Positions 45,139 to 55,943 of a stretch of DNA of 64,000 nucleotides are shown here, piece by piece. The stretch lies in assembly GCA_964017185.1 (NCBI GenBank), contig OZ024879.1, forward strand, positions 47,411,383-47,475,382, written 5' to 3'. This stretch comes from Rugalucina vietnamica. Its lineage: Eukaryota; Mollusca; Bivalvia; Lucinida; Lucinidae. The notes under the pieces were generated by a model. The model was given only the letters and a program-made list of their open reading frames with translations. It was not told where the DNA came from and searched no databases. Numbering within the stretch: the first letter of the stretch is position 1; every line of letters begins with the position of its first letter. Both the position numbers and the translations under genes were made by a program.

Positions 45139-48100
45139 GCTTTAGGTAGGCTTCTTTTCATTACGAAAACTTGCCCATGCAATATACAGAGATTTTTTTC
45201 CATTTTAAAGAATGAAAATTTCATCAGAAAAATTTTGATATTTTTCTCATTTTTGCTCAAAACATAGATTGTGGGTACACGTTAGAACCGCCTCGCCGAG
45301 GCGGTTCTAACGAGTACCCACAATCTATGTTTTGGAGCAAAAATAAGAAAAATAGGTATACCCCTGCATACCCCAGTTTTGCTATATAAAAGTGGGGTTT
45401 GAGGGGGTATACATTACACGGACATGTTTTCCTGATGTTCAAACTTCTTTGCCTTGAAAATTGAATTGAAATACACTTTATGTAATGTCGAAAAATACAT
45501 GTAACCGCTCCCTAAATCAAACCCTAATAGTTGTGAAAGGAGCCCTTGTGGGCAAGACAAATTTCCAGATTGGCCAGAGTCTGCTGTCTAATACGCAAAT
45601 GTCAATGTAAAACTTAAGACTTCGGGATGTTAAAATGAAAAATGAATCTGGAAAATTATGATACACATACATGTACTTTTGTTTGTAAGAGCTTAGGGCC
45701 CTCAGAAAAATAAAAAAAAAAAAAATAAACCCTTACAAATCAAAATCTTTAAAGTTTCAAAAAAAAGAAACTAAAAATAAGCTTGAAAAATTCAGTCATC
45801 AGTTTTTAAAGTTAACTAAAAGTTGGGTTCAAGGGTCCTAAAGTTCATCAAAAGTGTATAAGCATGATGTGACAACAGTCAAAGTTTTGCAATCATTGAT
45901 TACAGAATGAATTCATACTGCACTCAATTTTATGCACTGGGCGTTCCCTTGATAAACTTGTTGTAACCTTTATCTTAACAGTCTTAACATACTAGCCACA
46001 CCCTCATGTATAATGTTAACAAAACTTCATTCAAATAAGGCCCTGGGTTTAAACTTTAACATATTGGTTATTCAATATTACTGCAGTTTTATTTCTCGCT
46101 TAAGTTCCTGATATATAACATTTAGGCCCTTACATAAAATCTAAACAATTTCGGCTGAATTAAATCTTAACTCAGGCCTAAACATGTTGCATATCTATTA
46201 TTTAACCAATATAAAACATTATTTAATTAATAGTTTCCGGGTCTGACCAAAAGCAATTTATTTATATTGCATTTTCAACCAATGATTTTTTATTTGAAAA
46301 CACTCTAAAAGATTTTTATAAAACCCATTTTCCTTATTGGTTTCGGTTTATGATTTACTAACTGGAATATTAAGGTCCCGTTTCATGACCTTGATATTAG
46401 CCACACTGTCGTGACGAAATACTTTGTAAGCCTACATGTTAGCTATCACGGCTGTCGTGAAAAATTTTATGCCTCAAGAAAGCCCAGTGATGCAATATAT
46501 ACTCATTGCCTATTAATTTATTACTGCCGAGATTTTATTTCAACATTTTTTTTTACTTTAAAGTTCTTAGTATGATGAAACACCATATTATGTTCATGAC
46601 TTGAATCATATGAGCCGCATCGTGAGAAAACCGGATTTTTGCCTAGGCGAAAACAAAGGCGCAGATCAGCTTCGCGGTAACCGCGAAGCTGATCAGCGCC
46701 TTTGTTTTCGCTACTCGGATAGTACAATTCCTCTTCTACTTAAATCCGAAATTTCAAGCTTCTAGCTCTTTTCTGAGCTTGTACAGGCCGGTTTGTGTCG
46801 GACCTGGTCGGAAACCCCGAAGACCGGTTTTCTCGCGTCGAGGCTCATATAAAAACACAAACAAACAGGAAACATTGCAATGTGAAAGTGGGTCAATACC
46901 TTTAGAAAACAGTCTATTTATTGTTAAGAAAGACCTTGATTTTTTTCTTCTTAAGATTTAATTGCTCGAACGAATTCAAACAAATTACATAATGGTATTT
47001 CTTGTTCAAATGCCCTAGTTAAAAAGTGTCACGGCTGGCAAATGCACCATTCCTGTCGGATGTAAAACAAAAAGATGGCTAGAAGCATACAATTTTGAAT
47101 AGATTAATTTATGTAAACGAAGTCAGGGAGTCCTTCCAATGCTGCCAAATTGAACTTCTAAATGTTATGAAGAGTTGCTTAATACCTCTAAGGCTCTTCA
47201 TTAAAAAACAGTTTTGTTTTGTTTTTTTGTTTTTTTGCAAACAACTAATCTCAACTCAATGTTTAAGTTGAGACAAGTTGTTTGCAGAAACCTGTTTAAA
47301 CAGTTAAACATGTGTGATGCCTGCAAGGTGTAGTAAACCAGGGCCCAAGGTTATAAAACTTTTTTCATGCTCAACTCAGCTGAGACTAAAATTTATCCTG
47401 CTCATAAATGTTAAAATGCCAACAATTGTTGGAATTGTAACATTTATAAGCAGGATAAATTACTAGTTTTTGAGGTTTGAACCTGAATTTTCCACAATTT
47501 TTGACTATTTTAACATTAATGAGCAGTTGAAATTTCGTGCTCAGCTGAGCTGAGCTTGATAAAAGTTTTATAACCTCGGGGCCAGAGGCTTCAAATTCGA
47601 TCCAAGGCTTCTTCAGTCTTTCGGTCCAGACTATAAACCACGGTCCCATCTCAATATGATTTTTTGGAGGAGACTTCAAACCCGCACATGTGTCTCCACA
47701 TTCCCATATGACCTACGCTGTTGAGTGGGCTGTAAAACCAAAACATCTCCACCACCATCAAATATTTATCTTCATGAAACCAACCTTTCTTTATTTTTGA
47801 AGACAAATTTGCGTAGTTTGAGATCACGTAGAATGACACCATTGTCGTGGCAATGTTGGACGGCGGCTACGATCTGCCGTACGAGGCTACGAGCCTCCTC
47901 CTCCTTCAGCCGTTTCTTCTGTCGCACGTACGAATGCAGGTCGCCATAGTGACGTTCGAAGAAGACGTAGGCTTTCGTCTCGCCGAGGATGATTTCAGAA
48001 ATACTGCCGATGTTTTCATGGGAGTCGACCTGCCAGTACGTGCTGAGGCTTTCTCTGTACTTGTTGATCCCAAAAACCTGAAACATAGTTTTCAAATTTT

Positions 48101-51100
48101 ATATGAGCCTGTGCATGAGAAAAACAACAATTTGCATAGGCGAAAACAAAGCCGCAGATCAGCTTCGCGGTAACCGCGAAGCTGATCAGCGCCTTTGTTT
48201 TCGCTACATGGATAGTAAAATCCCTCTTCTACTTAAATACAAAATTTCCAGCCTCTAACAATGTTCTGTGACTGTACAGCCCGGTTTGTGTCAGACCTGG
48301 TCGGAATCCCAAATTGTTGGTTTTCTCACGCACAGGCTCATATGATTGATAATGTGAGACATATGGTCAATCGTGATAAAATCTAATGGCAGGGTTTCGA
48401 TTCAGACCTCATATAAACTGAAGCTGTATGGCCAGGCAAAGAAGATATGTGGAGGCTTGCAATTTTGAATTAAGAAAAAAGTTGTACTATCAATGTCATG
48501 AAAGCAAAGACAATGATCAAATGCCATGTATGAATCTGGTTTTCTTATGACACATCTCATATATATTTATAAGTCGCGACACGTGAAAACCGGTCTTCGG
48601 GGTTTCTGACCATGTCTGACACAAACCGGTCTGTGCAGTCACATCACTGAAGTGGGCTTGAAATTTCTGATTTAACAAGAAGAGAGATTGTAATATATCC
48701 GAGTAGCGAAAACAAAGGCGCTGATCAGCTGTGCAGTTACTGCACAGCTGATCTGCGCCTTTGCTTTCGCATAGGCAAAAATCTGGTTTGCTCATGACGC
48801 AGATCATATATAAATAGTGTATGAAATAACACAATAATCAGCATCCTTGACCCAGAAAAGACAAAAAATAAGTGCAGCGGCAACCTCGTCACTCAGTGGC
48901 TTAAAAAGTAGCATTTCTTTCAATACCTACCATTCAAAATTAATAGTGGGTTTATGGTTCAGCTGTCAGAAGGAAGTGCATACGATGATGTAACATTGAA
49001 AGTGCACCTATGAATAATTTCCTACATAAAATGCAAACAATGAATCTTCCACATTCAAATTCAAGCCAAGCCTAGCTATCTACCAGAGCCTTAGAGCAAA
49101 AACAGTCAAAAACACCACCTACGATGCTACGATATACGTTTTCTCAAAATTAGGCTAACAGGACACTGTCAGAAAGATTAGGATGGCTACTAAACATGTA
49201 ACATGATCTCAGCTGACAAGATGACAGTTTCTTAATTGATTTCTAAATTTGAGCCGCGTCATGAGAAAACCTGATTTTTGTCTATGTGAAAACAAAGGCC
49301 CAGATCTGCTTCACAGTAACTTTGGAGCTGATCAGTGCCTTTGTTTTCGCTACACAGATCTAGTATAATCCCTCATCTACTAAATTACAAAAATTTCTAA
49401 CTTCTAGCCTGCTTCTGTGACTGTACGCCGGTTTGTGTCGGACCAGGAAACCCTGGTTTTCCTGTGTTGCGGCTCATATGTAAGGACAGCAATTATGTCC
49501 CCATTGGCCCATTTCCCTGACACCGTTTCAGTGCAAGTTTCATGCTTTAAAAATTACAAAATTTTCTGAAATTTATACAACCAAACATGAAAGTTTCTGT
49601 TGTATAACTGAGTAAATGGTGAAATACCAATACCACTAATTTTCTAAATATTCAGAGACGCCACTCCCTAAGTAATCACCCACATAATCCTTCTCGTAAA
49701 CATATAGGGCCATTATATGTTTCAGTATCCATATCATTATAATTATATTATATATTTTTGTTGATCTTTATGTCTCTCATTCTCGAAAACCATAACATCT
49801 GAAAATCTTAGGAATATTAGGGTACATGATAATGTTGACTAACAGGGGAATAAGGTGACTGACCTATTCTGAACTCTATGACTGTATGTTATATACAGTG
49901 TATGAGCCATGCCATGAGAAAAAAAACTGCATTTTAAAGGTTGAAAAAATTGCAAGTTCCAAAAGAAATAGATGATGACCATCAAAAATGCAAAATTTCC
50001 ATGAACCACTATACAACACAAGAGCTTCTGTTTGTTAATTGGGGGAAAAAAATAGAAAAATACCCTGACTGCAAGTTCTGTGAATGCAAAATGTAGCATC
50101 TTGACAAAGGCTGCTTTTGAAGTACATACTGTACATCATTGATGCAAAAATGTATCCTTCTTTTTACAACACATGTATGGAGTTGTTTTTGGCTGCCTGT
50201 TTGCGTCATATCTTGTTTTCAGCTTCAAGGTTATTGATTTACATACCAGTTGAGGTTCGTACAAGTATGAATGAATTCAGTGCATGAAATAATCAATAAC
50301 TTTGCCAGCAGTAGCTCAATCCCATATGACATACATGATCTCAGTTAACATTCATCAACAAGACAAATAAACAGCTGATGTAATAGCAGTAAGAAAGATC
50401 AGAATATTGTAGTCTGAACACGTCAATGGTTCAGATCAATGAATTTTTAAACCTATTCATTGTTATAATTTTTACCAAGCCAGATTTAGTTTAAGATGGC
50501 TGGCCAGCCAGACTCAACAACAACAGTGTCACGGTCACAGGCTCTTCTCTTACCCTAACCCCAGCAGTTTGTGTGATAGAAAGTTAGAAACACAGGAGCG
50601 TAATTAATGTCAATGGTTGGATGGCCGACAGCTTCATCAAAGGTGGCAATAATTTCAATTATGCAATAATCACAACGGCTAAATTTGTGATTTGTAAAAT
50701 TAACAAGTACAGCACAGAGAGAAAAAGCACAAATGATAAAAAAAGCACAAAGAGGACATAGGCAACGAAGAAGTGCCAAAACAGATATACAACAACAAAT
50801 AAAATTAATACCACTTGCCCATGTTTTAAATTTGATATCTTATATCCATGTCATACAATACAAAGTAAGCTGCACACTATATTCATCTAGCAATACAAAG
50901 ATATGAAGTTGTCGTCACTGTAACAGACAATGTACGAACAGCTTTGTGAAGTGTATTGTTGTTAAGACCGTGCTACGTATCTATCCATCTATATACATAC
51001 CTTACAAATTTTCTCTTCTTGAGTTTGCCAATCTGTAGCTCTGTATGTGTCTGCTTCCACATTTTCTAGAATATATCGTCCAATTTTACAAATAGGATGA

Positions 51101-51255
51101 TTTTCTGCTTTCTGTGGAAATACTGGTGAAGTTAATTTATTAATATCTGGACTTAAATATCCTCCTGTTTCTTTCTCGGAATGTTCCAAATTTTCTCGTT
51201 TAAATGGCCCATGACTCAAAAGTTGAAGCCGGGACCTTTGTCTTGCTTGACTCAT
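42114..51255 (-). CDS. TRIB2: Tribbles pseudokinase
   Basis: Three exons on the minus strand (51001-51255, 47785-48077, 42114-42582) join to 338 residues, the usual Tribbles length. Tribbles proteins are catalytically impaired kinase-like scaffolds that bring substrates to the COP1 ubiquitin ligase. The altered catalytic loop LRDLKLRKF (168-176) is the Tribbles form, and SLE (190-192) stands where active kinases have [34 protein letters not shown] and ILKHPWF are intact. The tail has DQTVPN (321-326), matching the COP1-binding consensus DQxVP, then an acidic end EEEFFA. The beta-3 lysine is in KICK at the exon 1 end. Exon borders fall where vertebrate TRIB genes have them. TRIB1/2/3 orthology is not resolvable by eye; TRIB2-like is the best guess. 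Confidence 0.93.
42626..43045 (-). mobile_element. SINE-1 copy split by a PAL4 element
   Basis: Reverse-oriented tail and body at 42626-42777 (TTTAACATCCAAGTCAAC, AAGTCATGTC) and decayed tRNA-like head at 43002-43045 flank PAL4. Older and more degraded than the other copies. Tribbles intron 2. Confidence 0.65.
42778..43001 (-). mobile_element. PAL4 element inside a SINE-1
   Basis: Same ends in inverted order. Central palindrome GAGAATCCTTTGCAATGC. Tribbles intron 2. Confidence 0.87.
43108..43341 (+). mobile_element. PAL1 copy in Tribbles intron 2
   Basis: ATAT duplication, CCGG-arm subtype, tip CTTCGCAGTAACTGCGAAG. Confidence 0.9.
43522..43755 (-). mobile_element. PAL1 copy in Tribbles intron 2
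   Basis: GCCTCGTGG/CATGTGGCAGCTC ends, flanks ATTT/ATTG. Confidence 0.87.
43960..45158. other. Tribbles intron 2, no gene seen
   Basis: AT-rich with a PAL2 half copy at 44212 and degenerate AGTACCCAYAAA inverted fragments at 44590-44660. Ends in a poly-T tract. Confidence 0.55.
44212..44320 (-). mobile_element. PAL2 half copy
   Basis: Only the CATTACGAAAAC side remains (AGTTTTCGTAATG at its right edge). The hairpin is broken. Tribbles intron 2. Confidence 0.75.
45159..45437 (+). mobile_element. PAL2 copy (type copy)
   Basis: Perfect hairpin around GCCTCGCCGAGGC, then GGTATACCCCTGCATACCCC and the GACATGTTTTCCTGATG end. Preceded by poly-T at 45106-45139. Confidence 0.92.
45438..46611. other. 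Tribbles intron 2, no gene seen
   Basis: AT-rich. No open frame with protein-like composition and no repeat family recognised. Confidence 0.55.
46612..46846 (+). mobile_element. PAL1 copy in Tribbles intron 2
   Basis: ATAT duplication, CCGG-arm subtype, perfect hairpin with the A-A mismatch. Confidence 0.91.
47341..47583 (+). mobile_element. PAL5 element
   Basis: Ends GGTTATAAAACTTTTTTCAT and AAAAGTTTTATAACC. Inner palindromes CTCAGCTGAG and AACAATTGTT with CATTTATAAGCAGGATAAAT. Tribbles intron 2. Confidence 0.83.
47785..48077 (-). CDS. TRIB2: Tribbles exon 2
   Basis: Acceptor TATGTTTCAG, donor GTTGGT (minus strand). Encodes [39 protein letters not shown] and ends in a split Arg codon. [12 protein letters not shown] is almost invariant in Tribbles. 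Confidence 0.95.
48105..48339 (+). mobile_element. PAL1 copy in Tribbles intron 1
   Basis: ATAT duplication. Lies 24 bp upstream of the Tribbles exon 2 acceptor (minus strand). Confidence 0.9.
48573..48808 (-). mobile_element. PAL1 copy, decayed ends
   Basis: CGCGACACGTGAAAACCGG start, hairpin GATCAGCTGTGCAGTTACTG, CCGG-arm subtype. Confidence 0.82.
49251..49475 (+). mobile_element. PAL1 copy, decayed hairpin
   Basis: GAGCCGCGTCATGAG...GCGGCTC. The hairpin retains GCCCAGATCTGCTTCACAG. Confidence 0.82.
49476..51000. other. Tribbles intron 1, no gene seen
   Basis: AT-rich intron. A possible PAL1 remnant (TGAGCCATGCCATGAGAAAA) at about 49902; otherwise unremarkable. Confidence 0.55.
51001..51255 (-). 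CDS. TRIB2: Tribbles exon 1
   Basis: 85 codons from ATG at 51255 to the donor GTATGT on the minus strand. Ser/Pro-rich N-terminus (YLSPD, TSPVFP), then [19 protein letters not shown] and EEKICK, the first strands of the pseudokinase fold including the beta-3 lysine. The start is the first in-frame ATG giving a normal Tribbles N-terminus length. Confidence 0.88.
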
Positions 51256-52632
51256 AGAGAAAATAAAAAGTTAGGAAATTGCTGAAGCAAACTTCAACAA
51301 CCACTGGCACTGGCCATTATGCCTTTGAAATTTGTTTATGTTCTAATGTAACTTACAGATTCTTATGAAACATGAATGTTATATGGCACAATCTATACCT
51401 TGCACAACTTCTCACAATACATTAAAACGCAGATGAAGGGTTAAGTCGTAGATTGAGATGAAAAATGAATTGAAAGACAATAGCTTTGTTTCATTCGTGT
51501 ACGAATATCACAGTTTGAAATCACAAAAGAACGAATCTTTGCACGCGCATATTTCCTACCCAAAAAAAGTATCCAAGTTTCCTAATAGTTCTTTATTGTC
51601 ATTGAAAGCTGCTATCGTGCAGCTCTTCTCGTAAGGAATCGATGTTTTCAACCCGAGATGAAATCGAGTGTTTCAACAAATGACGAAATCTACGTCGTTC
51701 GATAAAAAGTCGGTGAGTTCTTCCTACCGGTGAGTCAGTGCCCGTGTTTTCGTCGTTTTCTTCGATAGAATCTAAGAATCTCCAGATCTGTCTTTTACAA
51801 GGTGTTTCTCCGGTCCTTTTAGTTGTTGAAAACTCTCGATTTACACCTGGGAAGGGATCCCTTCCCTTTCAAATCTTGCTACAAAACTCCAACAGAAATG
51901 TCGCCATTGTGTCAGTTGGCAACGTGTGTATCGGTAAATTTTCGAGACCGAATCACCAAAATTATTCATCCGCGAAATTTGCGCATAAGCGTTTTGCGGA
52001 AATTAAACAACGTTTGATACTTTGCACAGGTTGAATGATGAACTGCATCTGTATTATTTTCAAACGAAAAATTAATTATCCAATTGTCTATGCACAAAAT
52101 TGAGAATCTTTAACAAGCTGGGAACTATATTTCATTGCATATGTTTTAAAAAGAGCGAGATTTGGCTCATTGATAAAAATTGGCTAAAATTAAACTAATT
52201 TTCATTGGTTGATGCAGAGTATTTCCTCATGACGTATGGTATGTTCCTCTCCCAATAAGGCAGACAAAGGTATAATTATAGCGCGTGACGTATCAACGAC
52301 ACGTAGCACATATTATAATTAGAACATTGTAGTTTCTATGTTTTTCGTGAACTTTCGGTTCAAATATGATGATGTAAGATTAAGTGGTCAGCGACCCATT
52401 AGCAGGTGCGAGTTTTGCGTACTTTCGTCTTTTTGGATCCGAGCTTTTGTGCGACATTCGTGCGATTTTTTTGTGTGTCGCGACTAGTTGTTTTAACAAT
52501 TCGTGAAAAAGTTTAAAACATGTTTAAAATTTTTAGACGACAAACATGGCAAAAGCCATCGCGAACCTGTCGCAATTCTCGATTCTGTCGCCGCGAAAAT
52601 TTTGGCGAATTGGGCCTACAATGCGACCGTAA
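51256..52632 (-). promoter_or_regulatory. TRIB2: Tribbles 5' UTR and promoter region
   Basis: Immediately upstream of the start codon, and CpG-richer than its surroundings between 51600 and 52020. Two TGACGTAT sites (about 52233 and 52288), which resemble CRE/ATF sites, flank a TATAATTATAGCGC stretch. No transcription start can be fixed. Confidence 0.4.
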
Positions 52633-53510
52633 ATTTTGTTTGTTTGTATTGAGGCTTAACGTCCCAGACAACAATTTTACAGCCATGTCGGGACGGAACG
52701 CCAACTCTTCCTGGGTTTAACCCCAGGGGGGGGGGGGGGGTACTCTCATTTTTTGTGGATACATAGGCGAGGCCCCAGCTTCTACCCCCAAACCCAAAAA
52801 ATTACTGAGATTTACTGACCACCCCAAAAAAATACCAGTCCTATCAGGCATACCCAAAAAAATACTTGAACTTTTAGCTTACCCCAAAAAATTACATGTA
52901 CATGTATTCATCTTTTTTATGCCTATGGATGAAATTTTATCACATCCATATGATCTAAGCTGTTGGTGGGACGTTAAATCCCAAATCAACCAACCAACAG
53001 AACACGTCACAATACAGTTAGTATATGTAGGAACTATAGGAAGTAAATACCAAGTTGGATAAAATTTAAAGATTTTATTCATTCTCAAAGTATAAGTCTT
53101 ATGATGGTTTTGATTCCATTTGATTTGCAATCATGATCAAGCTTCCAAAATTTCACCGAGACCAGTCATAAGGCATGGTCGCAAACAAAATTGAATCTTA
53201 AGGCCTTGTAAGACATAAGTGTAAGCCACTCTTGTCTTTATAGAAATAAAGAGATTTCCCAAGAAATGTGCAAAACCCAAAAAATTACTTAGAATTATAG
53301 ATGACCCCAAAAAAATAATTCAGAAAAGGCATGACCCCAAAAAAATATCCATAAAAAGCTCACTACCCTAAAAAATAACTAGTTTTTCTGAAAACCCAAA
53401 AAAATACGGAATTTCAAAATTTTGACCCCAAAAAAGTCAGCCTCGCCTATGTATACATAAAATTTCAGAGTACCCCCCCCCCCCTGGGGGTTTAACCAGG
53501 GAGTTAAGCC
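52633..53510 (-). mobile_element. SINE-1 tail split by a GC6 element
   Basis: Reverse tail GGCTTAACGTCCCAGAC with GCCATGTCGGGACGG runs to 52720 and resumes at 53496 (CCAGGGAGTTAAG) after GC6 copy 1. The head is missing. Confidence 0.75.
52721..53489 (+). mobile_element. GC6 element, copy 1
   Basis: Ends CCCCAGGGGGGGG...CCCCTGGGG continue inward as about 45-bp TIRs with TACATAGGCGAGGC. 6-bp target duplication GTTTAA on both sides. The interior is built of ACCCCAAAAAAATAC-like repeats. Confidence 0.87.
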
Positions 53511-53693
53511 GGGGTGTTTATATTTCACGGCATGTTTTCTTGGTGTGTTATCTAAAACCCCAATTCCACTGGACGGCGTTTTCACTGGCGTTCTTAAAAA
53601 ACTTGTGAAACGCCATGGAAGCGCCGTCATGTGAAAAAAAATAGGATTCCCACGCTTTTAGTACGCTTCTAGTACGCTTCAACTACGTTCTCG

Positions 53694-54584
53694 CCCCAGG
53701 GGGGGGGGGGGGGGTACTTTGAAATTTTCTGTATACATAGGCGAGGCTGACTTTTTTGGGGTCAAAATTTTGAATTTCCATATTTTTGGGGGGTTTTCAG
53801 AAAAACTAGTTATTTTTAGGGTAGTGAGCTTTTTATGGATATTTTTTTGGGGTCATGCCTTTTCTGAATTATTTTTTTTGGGGGTCATCTATAATTCTAA
53901 GTAATTTTTTGGGTTTTGCACATCTCTTTTTTTCTATAAAGATAAGAATTTTAGCCTCCTATAAAATTATGAACATTATTGTCAAAAGCCAATCTCACAT
54001 AAGCAAAAATCCCTCGGTGTAGACTTGTGTTTGATTGCAAAAACAAGTTCTGGTTTGTTTCATTTATTGTTTTACGTCCTAGTAAACATGTTTTACAAGG
54101 CCTTAAGATTCAATTTTGTTTGCGACCATGCCTTATGACTGGTCTCGGTGAAATTTGGAAGCTTGATCATGATGATGTTGTTTGGATTGCAAACCAAAAT
54201 CATAAGACTTACACTTAGAGAATAAATAAAATCATTAAATTTTATCCAACTTGGCATTTACTTTCTAGTTCCTACATATACTAACTGTATTGTGACGTGT
54301 TCTGTTGGTTGGTTGATTTGGGATTTAACGTCCCACCAACAGATTAGATCATATGGGTGTGATAAAATTTCATCAATAGGCATAAAAAAGATGAATAATT
54401 TTTTGGGGTAAGCTAAAAGTTCAAGTATTTTTTTGGGGTATGCCTGATAGGACTGGTATTTTTTTTTTTTTTTTTTTTTGGGGGGGGGGGGTGGTCAGTA
54501 AATCTCAGTAATTTTTTGGGTTTGGGGGTAGAAGCTGGGCCTCGCCTATGTATCAACAAAAAATGAGAGTACCCCCCCCTGGGG
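53694..54584 (-). mobile_element. GC6 element, copy 2 (inverted)
   Basis: Same ends, internal sequence reversed relative to copy 1. 6-bp duplication TTCTCG on both sides. Inserted into the Harbinger-like element. Both copies contain CATGCCTTATGACTGGTCTC. Confidence 0.87.
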
Positions 54585-54859
54585 TTCTCGCTACGCTAGC
54601 GACGTTCTTGTCGCGCTACGGCGCTTTAGGAATCCCCAAGCCGCATCAGCTACGCTTCCACGACGTCAAGGGATTTCTGTCTTCGCTTTGACTACGCTTT
54701 GACCGTCTACGCTTTGCCTACGTTTACTACGTTCCTGCTGCGTCCTTTCTACGTTTGGAGCTCAGGCACCGCGTTTCTGTGGCGTTTTGTCCATGAAAAC
54801 TCAACAAGTTAAGATCTTTTTCAGCATTTGACAACTAGTCTTCAAAGAAGATAAACCGT

Positions 54860-55063
54860 ATGGTGCCAGTGGCTGTGTTGCAGATTGCGATAATAAACAA
54901 CCATTTGAGAAGAAGAGCCGGACGGAGAAGAAGGCGGGCTAAAAGGTTTTGGGTGCGCCTGTGGTTGTCGGCAGATCGAAGGCTTCAGGTGGCAGTACTA
55001 GTAGCGTTTGCTTTTCTTCCCTTTCGAGGTGGCATTTTCTTTGATGTGGATTGCTTAAACTAA
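54860..55063 (+). pseudogene. PIF/Harbinger transposase N-terminal remnant
   Basis: A 67-codon open stretch with HLRRRAGRRRRRAKRFWVRL followed by WLSADRR. An Arg-rich run before (K/R)RFWVRPWL is typical of the N-terminus of animal Harbinger nucleases. The rest of the nuclease is absent. The surrounding element's TIRs fit a non-autonomous derivative. Identification is from a short motif only. Confidence 0.5.
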
Positions 55064-55943
55064 CATTTAACAATGAAGACAATGCTAAAACAGGTGACGT
55101 ATTTATACCCTGGTTGGCACGTGCGTGTTGTAAATCGCCATGAACGTAGCTCAAACGCCAAGAGCGTAGTAGAAGCGTAGTGGTAACGCAGTCAAGACGC
55201 CAAGAGCGTAGAGGAAGCGTAGTGGTAACGTTGTCAAAACGTCAAGAACCAAGAACGTACTGGAAGCGTAGAAGGAGCGCGTTGGTTGATATTGGTAATA
55301 ATTGGTGGAATCGTAGTGAAAGCGTGAGTAGAGTGGCAAGGACGTACGTAGCATAGAGGGAGCGCCCAAAGCGTAGGAGAAGCGTGCTGGGATCGCGGAC
55401 AAATATCGCAACGCTTTTACTGCGATGCCGCTATGCTTCTTCTACGTTATGCACGCTACGGCTACGACACTGCTACGCTTATGCCGTTCTTACAACGCTT
55501 TTACTACGCTTCCACTGCGTTTCGAGTCCACGGCGTTCTCTCTACGTTAAAGTTTTAAATTTTTGAGCAGGGTCAAAACTTTCAAATTTGGGTGGCGTTC
55601 AAGGCGCTACCAGTACGTTTCTACTACGATCAAGGCGTCTCGAATACGCTTCTGGCGCTCTCTCTACGTTTCACGGTATTTTATGCCCATATTTGGAAAT
55701 GTAGTGGAAACGCCGCCCAGTGGAATGGGGGTATTACATGTACGTTGACGGTGGTGGAGGAAACCGCTTCCGACTACCATGGGATTCGAATTCGGGAGCC
55801 TGGCAGTGGTGTAGACTATCACTCATGGGCGTGTTTTCTTAATGGTCCACAGTTTTCGTTTGATTCCGAGTACTGAACTCACAGTATCGGGATCGTCAGG
55901 AGGAAACTCACGCCAAACTGTGAACGGCATCAGAAAAAAGATG

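Larger units (their letters stand above)
53558..55730. mobile_element. TIR element with PIF/Harbinger-like remnant
   Basis: Left end CCCCAATTCCACTGGACGGC, right end the inverse of CCCCATTCCACTGGGCGGCG. Filled with degenerate TACGCTTCTACTACG-like units on both strands. Carries a nested GC6 copy. Confidence 0.72.

Noticed and set aside
46521-46961. Short open frames in PAL1 hairpins (for example [22 protein letters not shown] and similar)
   Set aside because: The same peptides recur at every PAL1 copy because the DNA is repeated; no start context or conservation beyond the element.
55151-55566. Open frames with repeated LPLRF stretches
   Set aside because: Direct translation of the TACGCTTC tandem units inside a transposon, found on both strands.
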